DNA from: Halobacteriales archaeon QS_4_69_225 | GTDB taxonomy: Archaea; Halobacteriota; Halobacteria; Halobacteriales; Haloarculaceae | Direction: 5' to 3' | DNA: 64,000 nt | NCBI GenBank assembly: GCA_003020965.1 | Contig: PXRL01000011.1 | Span: 57,501-121,500, forward strand | Part shown: positions 16,728 to 23,687 of the stretch, in pieces | Numbering within the stretch: the first letter of the stretch is position 1 | How the letters are laid out: every line of letters starts with the position of its first letter | The notes under the pieces: model-generated | What the model was told of the DNA's origin: nothing | Database searches by the model: none | What the model saw: the letters and a program-made list of their open reading frames with translations, nothing else | Made by a program: the position numbers and the translations under genes

Positions 16728-17516
16728 ATGGGAGAACGCGACGCCGTCGAGGCGGTCGAGGAGCCGGTCACCGCCGACGCCATCGTCGAAGACCTGCGCG
16801 AACTGGGGGTGATGCCGGGGGAGACGCTGCTCGTACACTCATCGGTGAGTTCGCTCGGGTGGGTCGCCGGCGGCGCCCAGGCCGTCGTGGAGGCCCTCCA
16901 GCGGACCGTGACCGAGGACGGGACGCTGGTCGTACCGACGTTCACCGGCCAGTACACCGACCCCGCGAGGTGGTCGAACCCGCCCGTACCGGACGAGTGG
17001 GTCGAAACGATGCCCGAGCGCATGCCGACGTTCCGGCCGGCGATGACGCCGACCCGATCGGTCGGCGCCGTTCCGGAGTGCTTCCGCTCGTACCCGGAAG
17101 CGGTCCGGAGCTGCCACCCCGCCTGGTCGTTTGCGGCGTGGGGCGCAGACGCCGAAGCAATCGTCGCCGACCACCCCTACGAGAACGGTCTCGGCGAGGG
17201 GTCGCCGCTCGGGGCCGTCTACGACCGCGACGGGTCGGTGCTGCTGCTCGGCGTCGGCCACGCCGTCGACACCTCACTACACCTCGCGGAGTACCGCGCC
17301 GCGTTCCCGAAGGGGCGAGCCAGCCACCGCGCGCCGGTCCTGCAGGACGGCGAACGGACGATAGTCGAACTCGACGACATCGAGATAAGTAGCGACGACT
17401 TCGAGGCGCTGGGCGCGGCGTTCGAGCGCGAGGTCGGCGCCCGCGAGGGGCCGGTCGGCGCCGCGACCGCAACGCTGCTGGACCAACCGGCGCTCGTCGA
17501 CTTCGCGGTCGAGTAG
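16728..17516 (+). CDS. AAC(3)-family N-acetyltransferase
   Basis: 262 residues. Typical motifs are LLVHSSVSSLGWVAGGAQAV near residue 34, DGTLVVPTFTGQYTDPA, the MPTFRPAMTPTRSVGAVPE stretch, SCHPAWSFAAWG with the family His, and LLLGVGHAVDTSLHLAEY near 190. The fold transfers acetyl from acetyl-CoA to an amino group. The family is named for aminoglycoside resistance, but chromosomal archaeal members more likely act on another amine; the substrate is unknown. It runs with surE and ends 32 bp before the first copy of the chorismate mutase 3'-end repeat. Confidence 0.85.
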   Translation: MGERDAVEAVEEPVTADAIVEDLRELGVMPGETLLVHSSVSSLGWVAGGAQAVVEALQRTVTEDGTLVVPTFTGQYTDPARWSNPPVPDEWVETMPERMPTFRPAMTPTRSVGAVPECFRSYPEAVRSCHPAWSFAAWGADAEAIVADHPYENGLGEGSPLGAVYDRDGSVLLLGVGHAVDTSLHLAEYRAAFPKGRASHRAPVLQDGERTIVELDDIEISSDDFEALGAAFEREVGAREGPVGAATATLLDQPALVDFAVE

Positions 17517-17548
17517 TTCGAGGCCAACCGCTGACCGCCGCAGGCGGC

Positions 17549-17580
17549 TACCGACTCTCCCGCCGTTCGACCTCGCTCAG
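17549..17580 (-). repeat. Chorismate mutase 3'-end repeat, copy A
   Basis: A 32-bp copy of the last codons and stop of the chorismate mutase gene (reference copy at 19028-19059), with three mismatches. On the minus strand it reads EVERRESR-stop. It closes a short open frame (ARQLEIASVANFSRKRIVDF, then SNLSEVERRESR) that begins right behind the antitoxin-like gene. Confidence 0.8.
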
Positions 17581-17653
17581 GTTGCTGAAGTCGACGATAC
17601 GTTTACGTGAAAAGTTGGCTACCGATGCGATTTCAAGCTGGCGAGCACCGGGG

Positions 17654-17884
17654 TTACTCTACGTCCCCCTCGGCGCGTTCGCGTGCGCTCCCGTTGATTC
17701 GGTCGGCGATCTCGGCGACGTCGCTCTCGGTGAGCTCGCTGCCCGACGTGAGTTCGTCCATCACCTCGAGCGTCTCGACTTTCTCTTGGATGGCCTGACG
17801 AGTGACCTCGCTCCAGTTGATCTCCGGATGTTCCTCCATTCGTCCTTTGAGGTTGTCGTCGACGTTGACGGTGATGCTCGGCAT
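17654..17884 (-). CDS. Orphan VapB/CopG-like antitoxin
   Basis: 76 residues: MPSITVNVDDNLKGRMEEHP, then INWSEVTRQAIQEKVETLEV. A short beta strand and two helices form a ribbon-helix-helix-like DNA-binding domain, as in archaeal VapB antitoxins. The C-terminal acidic tail (LTESDVAEIADRINGSAR) would bind a toxin. No toxin gene follows: the next 100 bp downstream hold only a short remnant ending in repeat copy A. It is therefore an orphan or decayed pair. It lies between copies A and B of the chorismate mutase 3'-end repeat, in DNA visibly less GC-rich than the neighbours. Confidence 0.75.
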   Translation of the reverse strand: MPSITVNVDDNLKGRMEEHPEINWSEVTRQAIQEKVETLEVMDELTSGSELTESDVAEIADRINGSARERAEGDVE

Positions 17885-18118
17885 ACAGGAAAATATGTTG
17901 ACACAGAATATTGTGCCTTTCGGTGAGAACGGTATCGGGGGACGACGGTCGTCCCGTATTGCGCTCCTGCCGATGCTGCACGAACCGACAGGGTCGGCGG
18001 GACGAGGGTCCGGTCTTCCGGCAGCTCGACGACTTCGACGGAAAATGAAGGCGTCTCCGGAAACGACCCGGCGCGTCTCGATCGGTGACAGAGAATCCGA
18101 TACGCTCCGGTAGAACGC

Positions 18119-18150
18119 TACCGACTCTCCCGCTGTTCGACTTTGTCCAG
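18119..18150 (-). repeat. Chorismate mutase 3'-end repeat, copy B
   Basis: 32 bp with two mismatches to the genuine gene end at 19028-19059. On the minus strand it reads KVEQRESR-stop, with TAG instead of TAA. It lies in the frame of the RelE-like toxin gene: after that gene's TGA the same frame continues for 27 codons (start LCVEERGKMDEICKSVRGLD) and ends with this copy. Confidence 0.85.
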
Positions 18151-18204
18151 ACCTCGAACTGACTTACAGATTTCGTCCATCTTGCCGCGTTCTTCGACGC
18201 ACAA

Positions 18205-18489
18205 TCAGTCATCGTCGGCGGTGTACGCGCCGTCACGACGCTTGATTCGGGCGATCATCATGTACCGTTCGTCCCGACGGAACGTCACCGCGAGACGGAA
18301 CTCTCCAATGCGGACTTTCTTTCGGGAACTGTTCTGAAGTGGTTCGCCGTATTCGGGTGGGTCGCGCCACGGAGAATCGACGATTTCGTCGAGTTTGTCG
18401 AGAATACGGTTTTGTTCGTGTGAGTCGAGCGCGGCGAGGTCGTCCTGCGCTTTCGAGGCGAGTTCCCAGGTCCAGTCGCCGTCACTCAT
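18205..18489 (-). CDS. relE: RelE/ParE-family toxin
   Basis: 94 residues: DWTWELASKAQDDLAALDSH, then EQNRILDKLDEIVDSPWRDP, and the C-terminal strands VRIGEFRLAVTFRRDERYMM and IARIKRRDGAY. This is the RelE fold with the basic residues used to cut mRNA in the ribosome (K/R in KKVRIGEFRL and FRRDE). It starts inside the antitoxin gene (8-bp overlap), a coupled pair. The Tyr/Arg near the C-terminus (MMIARIKRRDGAY) resembles archaeal RelE. It lies between copies B and C of the aroQ-end repeat. Confidence 0.9.
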   Translation of the reverse strand: MSDGDWTWELASKAQDDLAALDSHEQNRILDKLDEIVDSPWRDPPEYGEPLQNSSRKKVRIGEFRLAVTFRRDERYMMIARIKRRDGAYTADDD

Positions 18490-18766
18490 CGCCGTCCGTG
18501 CCGAACCGCTCGCGGGCCTCCTCGGCGCTCATGGTTTGTCCCTCGCGGACGTCCTCTTCGGCTTCGAGGAGCGCCACGAGTTCGTCACGGTCGAGCGTCG
18601 GGAACTCGATCGCATCGCGCAGCGTGTACCGGATGAACTCGCTCCGACTGTTGAAGCCGCGTCCCTGCCAGGTGTCGTCTATCTCGTCAAGAAATGACTG
18701 CGCGGCTTTGAAATTCACCGTGACTATCTCGTCGTCGCCGTCGTCTTCTGTGGTTGCTCCAGACAT
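18482..18766 (-). CDS. relB: Ribbon-helix-helix antitoxin partner of RelE
   Basis: 94 residues. An acidic start is followed by EIVTVNFKAAQSFLDEIDDT and GFNSRSEFIRYTLRDAIEF, the RHH pattern (strand, then two helices with SRSEFIR). The C-terminus (EEDVREGQTMSAEEARERFG) is the likely toxin-neutralising tail. It is expected to bind its own operator. The following toxin gene overlaps by 8 bp. Confidence 0.88.
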   Translation of the reverse strand: MSGATTEDDGDDEIVTVNFKAAQSFLDEIDDTWQGRGFNSRSEFIRYTLRDAIEFPTLDRDELVALLEAEEDVREGQTMSAEEARERFGTDGDE

Positions 18767-19026
18767 ACGGCCGTGTTACATCTGTCTTATCAAGATTGTT
18801 TCGCTGGCAGATACAGTTCGTTACAAGAGAATGAAGTGACTATCAACTGATTCAAACGATGGTCGGAACGCATCGCCAACAGTATTCGCAGCGAGTGGTC
18901 TCAGTTCAGTCGGTCAGTTTGCAGACTCGACCAAGCGGCTATATGCTCTGTACAGCGTGAAGAAGATGGGGTCGCTGCGTCTTCACTGCAGAAACGCTGC
19001 TTCAAACATTTCACCCGTGGTGTGTA
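18767..19026. other. AT-richer intergenic segment without a gene
   Basis: 260 bp between the antitoxin start and the chorismate mutase stop. Base composition is lower in GC than the surrounding genes, and there is a TATA-like run TCTTATCAAGATTG near 18785 that may serve the antitoxin promoter (minus strand). No open frame or RNA is recognised. Confidence 0.4.
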
Positions 19027-19389
19027 TTACCGACTCTCCCGCTGTTCGACCTTGTTCAGTTCGATGAGCAGCCGGAAGATGGCCTTCACCAGGTTGGCGT
19101 CGACGTCGAACTGCTGGGCGTTCTCGCCGGCCCGTTCCATGACTGCGGCCTCCTGTGACTCGTCGGTCGTCGGCATCCCGCGCTGGCGTTTCACCGCGGC
19201 GATGCTCTCGGCGACGTACGTCCGCTGGGCGATGAGCTCGACGATCTCGCGGTCGATGGCTCGAATCTCCGTCCGGAGTTCCTCGAGATTCATCTCCGCA
19301 GGGTCGGCGCCGGCGCCGTCGTCGGCTCGTCCGTCGTGGTCGTCGCTCACAGCGTCCTCGCTCCCGTCGGGTGTGTCGTTGTCAGCCAT
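19027..19389 (-). CDS. aroQ: Chorismate mutase (AroQ class)
   Basis: 120 residues. An acidic 33-residue leader is followed by the three-helix AroQ domain: NLEELRTEIRAIDREIVELI, then RTYVAESIAAVKRQRGMPT and LVKAIFRLLIELNKVEQRES. It carries the catalytic Arg/Lys pattern (R in the first helix, R-x2-VAESIAAVK in the second). It converts chorismate to prephenate, feeding the prephenate dehydrogenase at 13692. Met at 19389 is chosen; the frame stays open upstream within shikimate kinase. Its start overlaps the end of aroK by 43 bp. The last nine codons plus stop recur twice downstream (copies A and B). Confidence 0.92.
   Translation of the reverse strand: MADNDTPDGSEDAVSDDHDGRADDGAGADPAEMNLEELRTEIRAIDREIVELIAQRTYVAESIAAVKRQRGMPTTDESQEAAVMERAGENAQQFDVDANLVKAIFRLLIELNKVEQRESR
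19028..19059 (-). repeat. Chorismate mutase 3'-end repeat, copy C (genuine gene end)
   Basis: The 32 bp TACCGACTCTCCCGCTGTTC plus GACCTTGTTCAG, read on the plus strand, form the true end of aroQ (KVEQRESR-stop). It is the reference for copies A and B. Homology to those copies stops sharply beyond this block. Confidence 0.85.
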
Positions 19390-20195
19390 GTGTGTCCCTC
19401 TCGTCGCGCCCAGACCGTCTCCAGTTCGCGCAGCGTCTCGCGGTCGCCGACGGCCGTGTAGCTCGGGCCGGTCCCCGACAGCGACGCCGCCGCCTCCGGC
19501 ATCGCCTCCAGAAGCGGCTCCGTCGGGTAGCCCAGCGCCGCACAGAAGGCGAGACCGTTGACGCACATCGCCCGCTCGTAGTCGCCGTCGACGGCGAGTT
19601 CGCGGACGACGTCGGCCGCCGGGGCGACGCGCTCGCACCGCGAGACGTCGGCGTCGGCCGACAGCGCCCGCTCGTCGGGCGTGTAGACGAGGACGTCCCA
19701 GCCGGGTTCGTCCCGCCGGAGCAGCTCGTCGGCGTCGTTGTCGGTGACGGTGACGCCGCCGAGCATCGACGCGGAGGCGTCGTCGAAGGCGCCGGTGACG
19801 GTGACGCCAGCGTCGCGGGCGGCCTCGACCCCGAGCCGACAGGCGGCCTCCCGAGAGAGGTCGTCGGCGGCATCGAGCGCCGACAGCGTCGCCAGCACCG
19901 TCGCGTTGGCGGCGGCGCTGGAGGACTTCAGCCCGGCGGCCATCGGCACGTCGCTTTCGGTGCGGACGTGGCCGCCCTCGCCGTCGCCGACCCGCTCGAC
20001 GACCGCCGCCACGCACCGTTCGACGAGCCGGGTGTCGGCGTCCGGCGCGCCGGCGACCTCGGCGGTCACCTCGCCCGTTTCGTCCAACTCGACGGTCGCT
20101 TCCGTGTGGGCGTCGATGGCGAAGGCGGCGCCGTAGCCGTTCGCCAGGGCGTTCAGCACGGTGCCCGCCGCCGGGGCCGCTGCGCGGCCGTCCAT
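19347..20195 (-). CDS. aroK: Shikimate kinase, archaeal GHMP type
   Basis: 282 residues. This archaeal enzyme is unrelated to bacterial AroK and belongs to the GHMP kinases. The N-terminus is MDGRAAAPAAGTVLNALANG. The ATP-binding motif is VPMAAGLKSSSAAANATVLA near residue 82. The C-terminal GHMP motif is AAASLSGTGPSYTAVGD near 245. It phosphorylates shikimate for the aroA step. ATG at 20195 is the family start. The coding end overlaps the start of chorismate mutase, so the two are translationally linked. Confidence 0.92.
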   Translation of the reverse strand: MDGRAAAPAAGTVLNALANGYGAAFAIDAHTEATVELDETGEVTAEVAGAPDADTRLVERCVAAVVERVGDGEGGHVRTESDVPMAAGLKSSSAAANATVLATLSALDAADDLSREAACRLGVEAARDAGVTVTGAFDDASASMLGGVTVTDNDADELLRRDEPGWDVLVYTPDERALSADADVSRCERVAPAADVVRELAVDGDYERAMCVNGLAFCAALGYPTEPLLEAMPEAAASLSGTGPSYTAVGDRETLRELETVWARREGHTWLTTTHPTGARTL

Positions 20196-20299
20196 CGCCC
20201 GTAGTTCGCCGCGGCGGCTACTAATCGGTGGCGGTTGTCGCGACGGCGGCCGCAGGGCCGGACCGTCTGCCTTTTGCCGGCGCCGCCACAACGGCCGGT

Positions 20300-20800
20300 A
20301 TGCCGTACCGAAGCGACGTCGCCCCCGAGACGCTCCAGGTGTCGCTGGAGCCGGAGGGCGTCGAGGTGGAGTACCTCGACGACCGGTCGGTGTTCTATCA
20401 CGGCGTGCCGGCCGCCCGCGAGGGGTCCGTCGTCTGCGGCCCCGGCCGGGACGTCCACGTTCTCGTCACCGCCCCCGACGAACGGGAGGGGGTGATGGTG
20501 TACGTCAACGACCGGACGACCCACGACGAGATACTCGAGTCGACGGGGGTGGGGCGCGTACTCGTCGACGAGGGCGAGGCGGTGTCGCCGTTCCCGGGCG
20601 TCGAGGCGACCAACCACGGCTACCGCGTGGAGGTGACCGCAGACCCCGAGGCGGCTCGCGGCCGCGTCTTCGTCTTCGCCGAGGACGAGACGGGCGAGGC
20701 GTCCTACGAGATTGTCGCCCCCGGCGAGGGAGACGGCGGGGGCGAGGCCGGCACCGAAGCCGAACCCGAGGACGAAAGCAGAGCGGAGGAGGGGTCGTGA
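20300..20800 (+). CDS. Conserved haloarchaeal protein (DUF5796-like)
   Basis: 166 residues. The conserved part is LQVSLEPEGVEVEYLDDRSV, FYHGVPAA, VHVLVTAPDEREGVMVYVND and HDEILESTGVGRVLVDEGEA. It ends in an acidic, disordered-looking tail. It is predicted to be soluble, and its function is unknown. A frame opens upstream at 20228, but the ATG at 20300 matches the family beginning (short polar start, then V-A-P-x-T). Stop and next start overlap (TGATG), so it is coupled to the following small gene. Confidence 0.75.
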   Translation: MPYRSDVAPETLQVSLEPEGVEVEYLDDRSVFYHGVPAAREGSVVCGPGRDVHVLVTAPDEREGVMVYVNDRTTHDEILESTGVGRVLVDEGEAVSPFPGVEATNHGYRVEVTADPEAARGRVFVFAEDETGEASYEIVAPGEGDGGGEAGTEAEPEDESRAEEGS

Positions 20801-21042
20801 TGCCGCTGGCGAGGCCCTGGGAGCCGCTGGAGCGGGCGACCGTCGGCCGCGTGCCGGACAGCTACGGCGTCTACGAACTGGGCGACGACGACGGGGCGGT
20901 CCTCGCCGTCGAGGCCGGCGTCCTCCGGGACGAGCTGAAGGAAGCGCTGGCGTACGGCGACGGCAGCAGGGTCCGCTGGGAGGCGACGCAGAACCGCCGG
21001 GAGGCCGAACGGCTGCTGGCGGAGCACCGCGACCGACTGTGA
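20800..21042 (+). CDS. Small conserved haloarchaeal protein, GIY-YIG-like
   Basis: 80 residues: MPLARPWEPLERATVGRVPD, then SYGVYELGDDDGAVLAVEAG and VRWEATQNRREAERLLAEHR. The SYGVYELGD strand resembles the first strand of GIY-YIG domains, and DUF7508-type proteins look like this, but the catalytic Arg/Glu set of a nuclease is incomplete. The function is unknown. It is coupled to the DUF5796-like gene by a one-base overlap. Confidence 0.7.
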   Translation: MPLARPWEPLERATVGRVPDSYGVYELGDDDGAVLAVEAGVLRDELKEALAYGDGSRVRWEATQNRREAERLLAEHRDRL

Positions 21043-21055
21043 CGGCGGTCGGTCG

Positions 21056-21460
21056 TCAGTCGCCGGCGGCCGACCGGGCGCCGCAGGCCTCACACCGGAG
21101 AATCTCCGCGCCGCTTTCCGTCTCCAGCCGCGTGTCCGGTAGCCCGCACTCCGAACAGAGAACGTAGGCGTCGGCGTATCCTTCGACGGCTTCGTGGACG
21201 CGGTCGGTGCGGAACTCGCCGGTCAGCCGGAGCCGCCCGCGCTCGTCGATGGCGGCACTGGTGCCGACCTCGTTCTGGAGGTACTTCATGACGTGGGTGT
21301 CCTCCCGGCCGAGGGTCTCGACCGTCGACTGGAAGTTCTCGTAGACGGTGGCGTTGCCCTCCTGGCGGACGTCCGGCTCCGGCAGCGAGAACCGGCTCTC
21401 GGAGCCGGCGACGTCCGGTGTCTCCTCGAGCGCCCGATCGAGCCCTTCCTCGTAGTCCAT
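21056..21460 (-). CDS. Translation initiation factor aIF2 beta subunit-like protein
   Basis: 134 residues: MDYEEGLDRALEETPDVAGS, then SLPEPDVRQEGNATVYENFQ, the core HVMKYLQNEVGTSAAIDERG with RLRLTGEFRTDRVHEAVEGY, and a C-terminal zinc ribbon with two Cys pairs (CSECGLPDT and CEACGA). The beta subunit is part of the heterotrimer that brings initiator Met-tRNA to the ribosome. ATG at 21460 is preferred over a TTG 15 bp upstream because MDYE is the usual archaeal start. Confidence 0.9.
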   Translation of the reverse strand: MDYEEGLDRALEETPDVAGSESRFSLPEPDVRQEGNATVYENFQSTVETLGREDTHVMKYLQNEVGTSAAIDERGRLRLTGEFRTDRVHEAVEGYADAYVLCSECGLPDTRLETESGAEILRCEACGARSAAGD

Positions 21461-21582
21461 ATCTCGGGTTGGCAACCGCCCGGCAAAAGCCTTTCAGCCC
21501 CGTCCGGCCGAGCGCCGAAACGGATGATACCGCCTGCCAGGGGGCGTCTACCGGGGGTACGTGTTAACCTGTGTCAGGATAC

Positions 21583-21590
21583 TTCTATAT
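21583..21590 (+). promoter_or_regulatory. TATA-box for the UPF0058 gene
   Basis: TTCTATAT in an otherwise GC-rich context, with its centre about 25 bp before the ATG at 21612. This spacing implies a nearly leaderless transcript, common in haloarchaea. Confidence 0.55.
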
Positions 21591-21611
21591 GTCCCGAGTC
21601 GCTATCCGAAG

Positions 21612-21854
21612 ATGACCATGAAAAAGCAGGAGCTCATCCACCTTCACGGCCTGCTTGCGGAGGTATGCGAGCACTACGAGCAGATGGCCGACCGAGACGT
21701 AGAGCACGCCGAGTACACACAACTGGGCGTTCGACCGACATCGATCCACAAATCGAAGACGGACCACAAGGCGGCCGTCTTCGCACTCACGGACGGAATC
21801 ACCGAAGAGATGGAACGCGAGGCCGAAACGCCCGTCTCCGCGGCTGCCGACTGA
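21612..21854 (+). CDS. UPF0058 family protein
   Basis: 80 residues: MTMKKQELIHLHGLLAEVCE, then YTQLGVRPTSIHKSKTDHKA and AVFALTDGITEEMEREAETP. This is a short helical family found in nearly all haloarchaea. The fold is small and soluble and the function unknown. Either ATG (21612 or 21618) fits; 21612 is given because of the promoter distance. It is a single-gene unit, converging on the UPF0212 gene. Confidence 0.85.
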   Translation: MTMKKQELIHLHGLLAEVCEHYEQMADRDVEHAEYTQLGVRPTSIHKSKTDHKAAVFALTDGITEEMEREAETPVSAAAD

Positions 21855-21903
21855 CCCGATGACACGGTTCTGCGGACCTCACACCCCACAGCGGCCGCGC
21901 CGG

Positions 21904-22362
21904 TCACTCTCGCTCGTCCATCAGCTCCTCGAACTCCGGCAGCATCTCCTCGCTTTCGCCTTCGCCCGGCGGCTCGGTCGAATCCGTCGCGTCGTCTGTC
22001 TCCGACTCCTCGTCGTCTCCCTCGTTCTCGACGGGTTCTACTTCGATCACCTCCAGCGGGATGTTGTCGAGCCGCTGGCCGATCTCCTTGCGGGCGACCC
22101 GGGAGGCGTGTTCGTCCCGTTCGACGTTGAAGACGGTCATCTCCAGCTCCAGCGCCACGAGCCCCTCGTCGGCGGCGATGAACGCCGGCTCGCGTTCGTC
22201 CCCACAGTTCGGACAGGCGCGCTCCCCCATGTCGATCTCGACGTAGCTGAGGTCCGGATTGAGCATCTCACCGGTCTTGGAGATGGCGATCCGGACGGCC
22301 TCGTCGGCCGTCTCGACGTCGTAGACGGGGACCGCAGCCTCTACCACCACCCGGCAATCCAT
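21904..22362 (-). CDS. UPF0212 (DUF555) family protein
   Basis: 152 residues: MDCRVVVEAAVPVYDVETAD, EAVRIAISKTGEMLNPDLSY, VEIDMGERACPNCGDEREPA, ALELEMTVFNVERDEHASRV. This archaea-specific family is soluble. The Cys pair in ACPNCGDE hints at a metal site together with C3 near the start. The family has no established role. The C-terminal 45 residues are an acidic haloarchaeal extension. Confidence 0.88.
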   Translation of the reverse strand: MDCRVVVEAAVPVYDVETADEAVRIAISKTGEMLNPDLSYVEIDMGERACPNCGDEREPAFIAADEGLVALELEMTVFNVERDEHASRVARKEIGQRLDNIPLEVIEVEPVENEGDDEESETDDATDSTEPPGEGESEEMLPEFEELMDERE

Positions 22363-22452
22363 GGTGATGATTTACACACCGAGTGTCAAGAACTTTCCCC
22401 CGGCCCGCCCGGAACTCGAAAGGCCGAAACCCGCGGCCGTCGACGGTGGGAC

Positions 22453-23367
22453 ATGAACGTCGGGAACCGCCCGGTCGGGGCGCTGGACGGCGGGTTCGAC
22501 CTGCAGGCGACCCTCGAGTGCGGGCAGTCCTACCTGTGGCGCCGGGCCGACGGCCACATGTACGAGGAGCCGAACGCCGCCGGCGGCGACGCCTGGTACC
22601 ACGTCGCGCTGCCGTCGACGGCCACCGAAACCGACGAACCCGAGGTCATCCGCCTCCGGCAGGTCGACGAACTCCTCGAGTGGGAGGCCTCGACGCCGAA
22701 CGCTTACGCCCGCATCGAGGAACTACTGCGGCTCGACGACGACCTCGAGGCCATCCTCGCGGCGACGCCGGACGACCCGCTGATCGAGCGGGCCTACGAG
22801 GCCTACCGCGGGCTGCGGCTCGTCCGGGACCCGCCCTTCGCCTCGCTGGTGTCGTTCATCTGCTCGGCGCAGATGCGGGTCGGCCGCATCCACGAGATGC
22901 AGGTGTCGCTGGCCGAGCGGTACGGCGAGTCCGTCGCCTTCGACGGCGAGACGTACCGGGCGTTCCCGACCGCCGAGCGGCTCGCGGCGGCCTCCGAGGC
23001 CGACCTCCGGGAGCTCTCGCTCGGCTACCGGGCGCCGTACGTCGAGCGGACCGCCGAGATGGTCGCCGACGGCGAGGCCCACCCCGGGGAGGCCCGCGAC
23101 CTGGCGTACGAGGCCGCCCGCGAGTCGCTCACCCGGTTCGTCGGCGTCGGCCGGAAGGTCGCCGACTGCGTGCTGTTGTTCTCGCTGGGCCACCTCCAGG
23201 CGGTGCCGCTGGACACCTGGATCCGGACGGCCATCGAAGAGCACTACCCCGACTGCGAGCGCGACAACTACGAGGAGACCTCCCGCGCCATCCGCGAGCG
23301 GTTCGGCGGAGAGTACGCCGGCTACGCGCAGACGTACGTGTTCAACTGGCTCCGCAACAACGGCTGA
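22453..23367 (+). CDS. ogg: 8-oxoguanine DNA glycosylase/AP lyase, OGG1 type
   Basis: 304 residues. The N-terminal OGG domain has FDLQATLECGQSYLWRRADG. The helix-hairpin-helix domain has FASLVSFICSAQMRVGRIHE, the HhH loop FVGVGRKVADCVLLFSLGHL with the catalytic Lys (about residue 234), and AVPLDTWIRTAIEEHYP with the catalytic Asp (about residue 254). It removes oxidised guanine from DNA and nicks the abasic site. ATG at 22453 gives the normal N-terminus. It is a single gene, followed by a repeat. Confidence 0.94.
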   Translation: MNVGNRPVGALDGGFDLQATLECGQSYLWRRADGHMYEEPNAAGGDAWYHVALPSTATETDEPEVIRLRQVDELLEWEASTPNAYARIEELLRLDDDLEAILAATPDDPLIERAYEAYRGLRLVRDPPFASLVSFICSAQMRVGRIHEMQVSLAERYGESVAFDGETYRAFPTAERLAAASEADLRELSLGYRAPYVERTAEMVADGEAHPGEARDLAYEAARESLTRFVGVGRKVADCVLLFSLGHLQAVPLDTWIRTAIEEHYPDCERDNYEETSRAIRERFGGEYAGYAQTYVFNWLRNNG

Positions 23368-23404
23368 TTTCGGCGCCGACGGCGGTATTGGCATAAACGC
23401 GATC

Positions 23405-23600
23405 CGGCCACTCAGCCGGCGGCGGGCGGGACCTCGAACGGGGCCGACCGCTCGCGGAGCGAGAGCGGCCTCGAGGCGGAGCGGCGTCCTCGCGAGTGAA
23501 GCGAGCGAGGGCTCGGCAGAGCGTCGCTCTGCCGGCGAGCGAAGCGAGCCGTGAGCCGCAGCCCGCCAGCGGGAGGGGGCGTTCGAACACGCCTGCCGTC
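23405..23600 (+). repeat. Dispersed repeat family B, copy 2
   Basis: Fills most of the gap 23368-23687, where no gene is seen. The core is GCGGGACCTCGAACGGGGCC, then GACCGCTCGCGGAGCGAG. The middle is rich in GAGCGAAGCGAG-type inverted words. It ends with GGGAGGGGGCGTTCGAACAC. Core and end match copy 3 (30601-30765); the core alone matches copy 1. Confidence 0.75.
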
Positions 23601-23687
23601 GCTGCCGAACGACGCTATTCACTCCTCGCTAAACACTCTCTCGTCTGCGACCGTCCGGGTTAAGTACCGACCGGCCGCAGGCGGAGC

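Noticed and set aside
14390..17023. A very long open frame on the minus strand opposite the prephenate dehydrogenase-Rsm22-surE genes
   Set aside because: It is the mirror of GC-rich codons of real plus-strand genes. It has no family motifs and reads as Val/Asp/Arg-rich shadow text.
16728..17516. Aminoglycoside resistance
   Set aside because: The family name comes from resistance enzymes, but archaeal ribosomes and this chromosomal context give no reason to assume that substrate.
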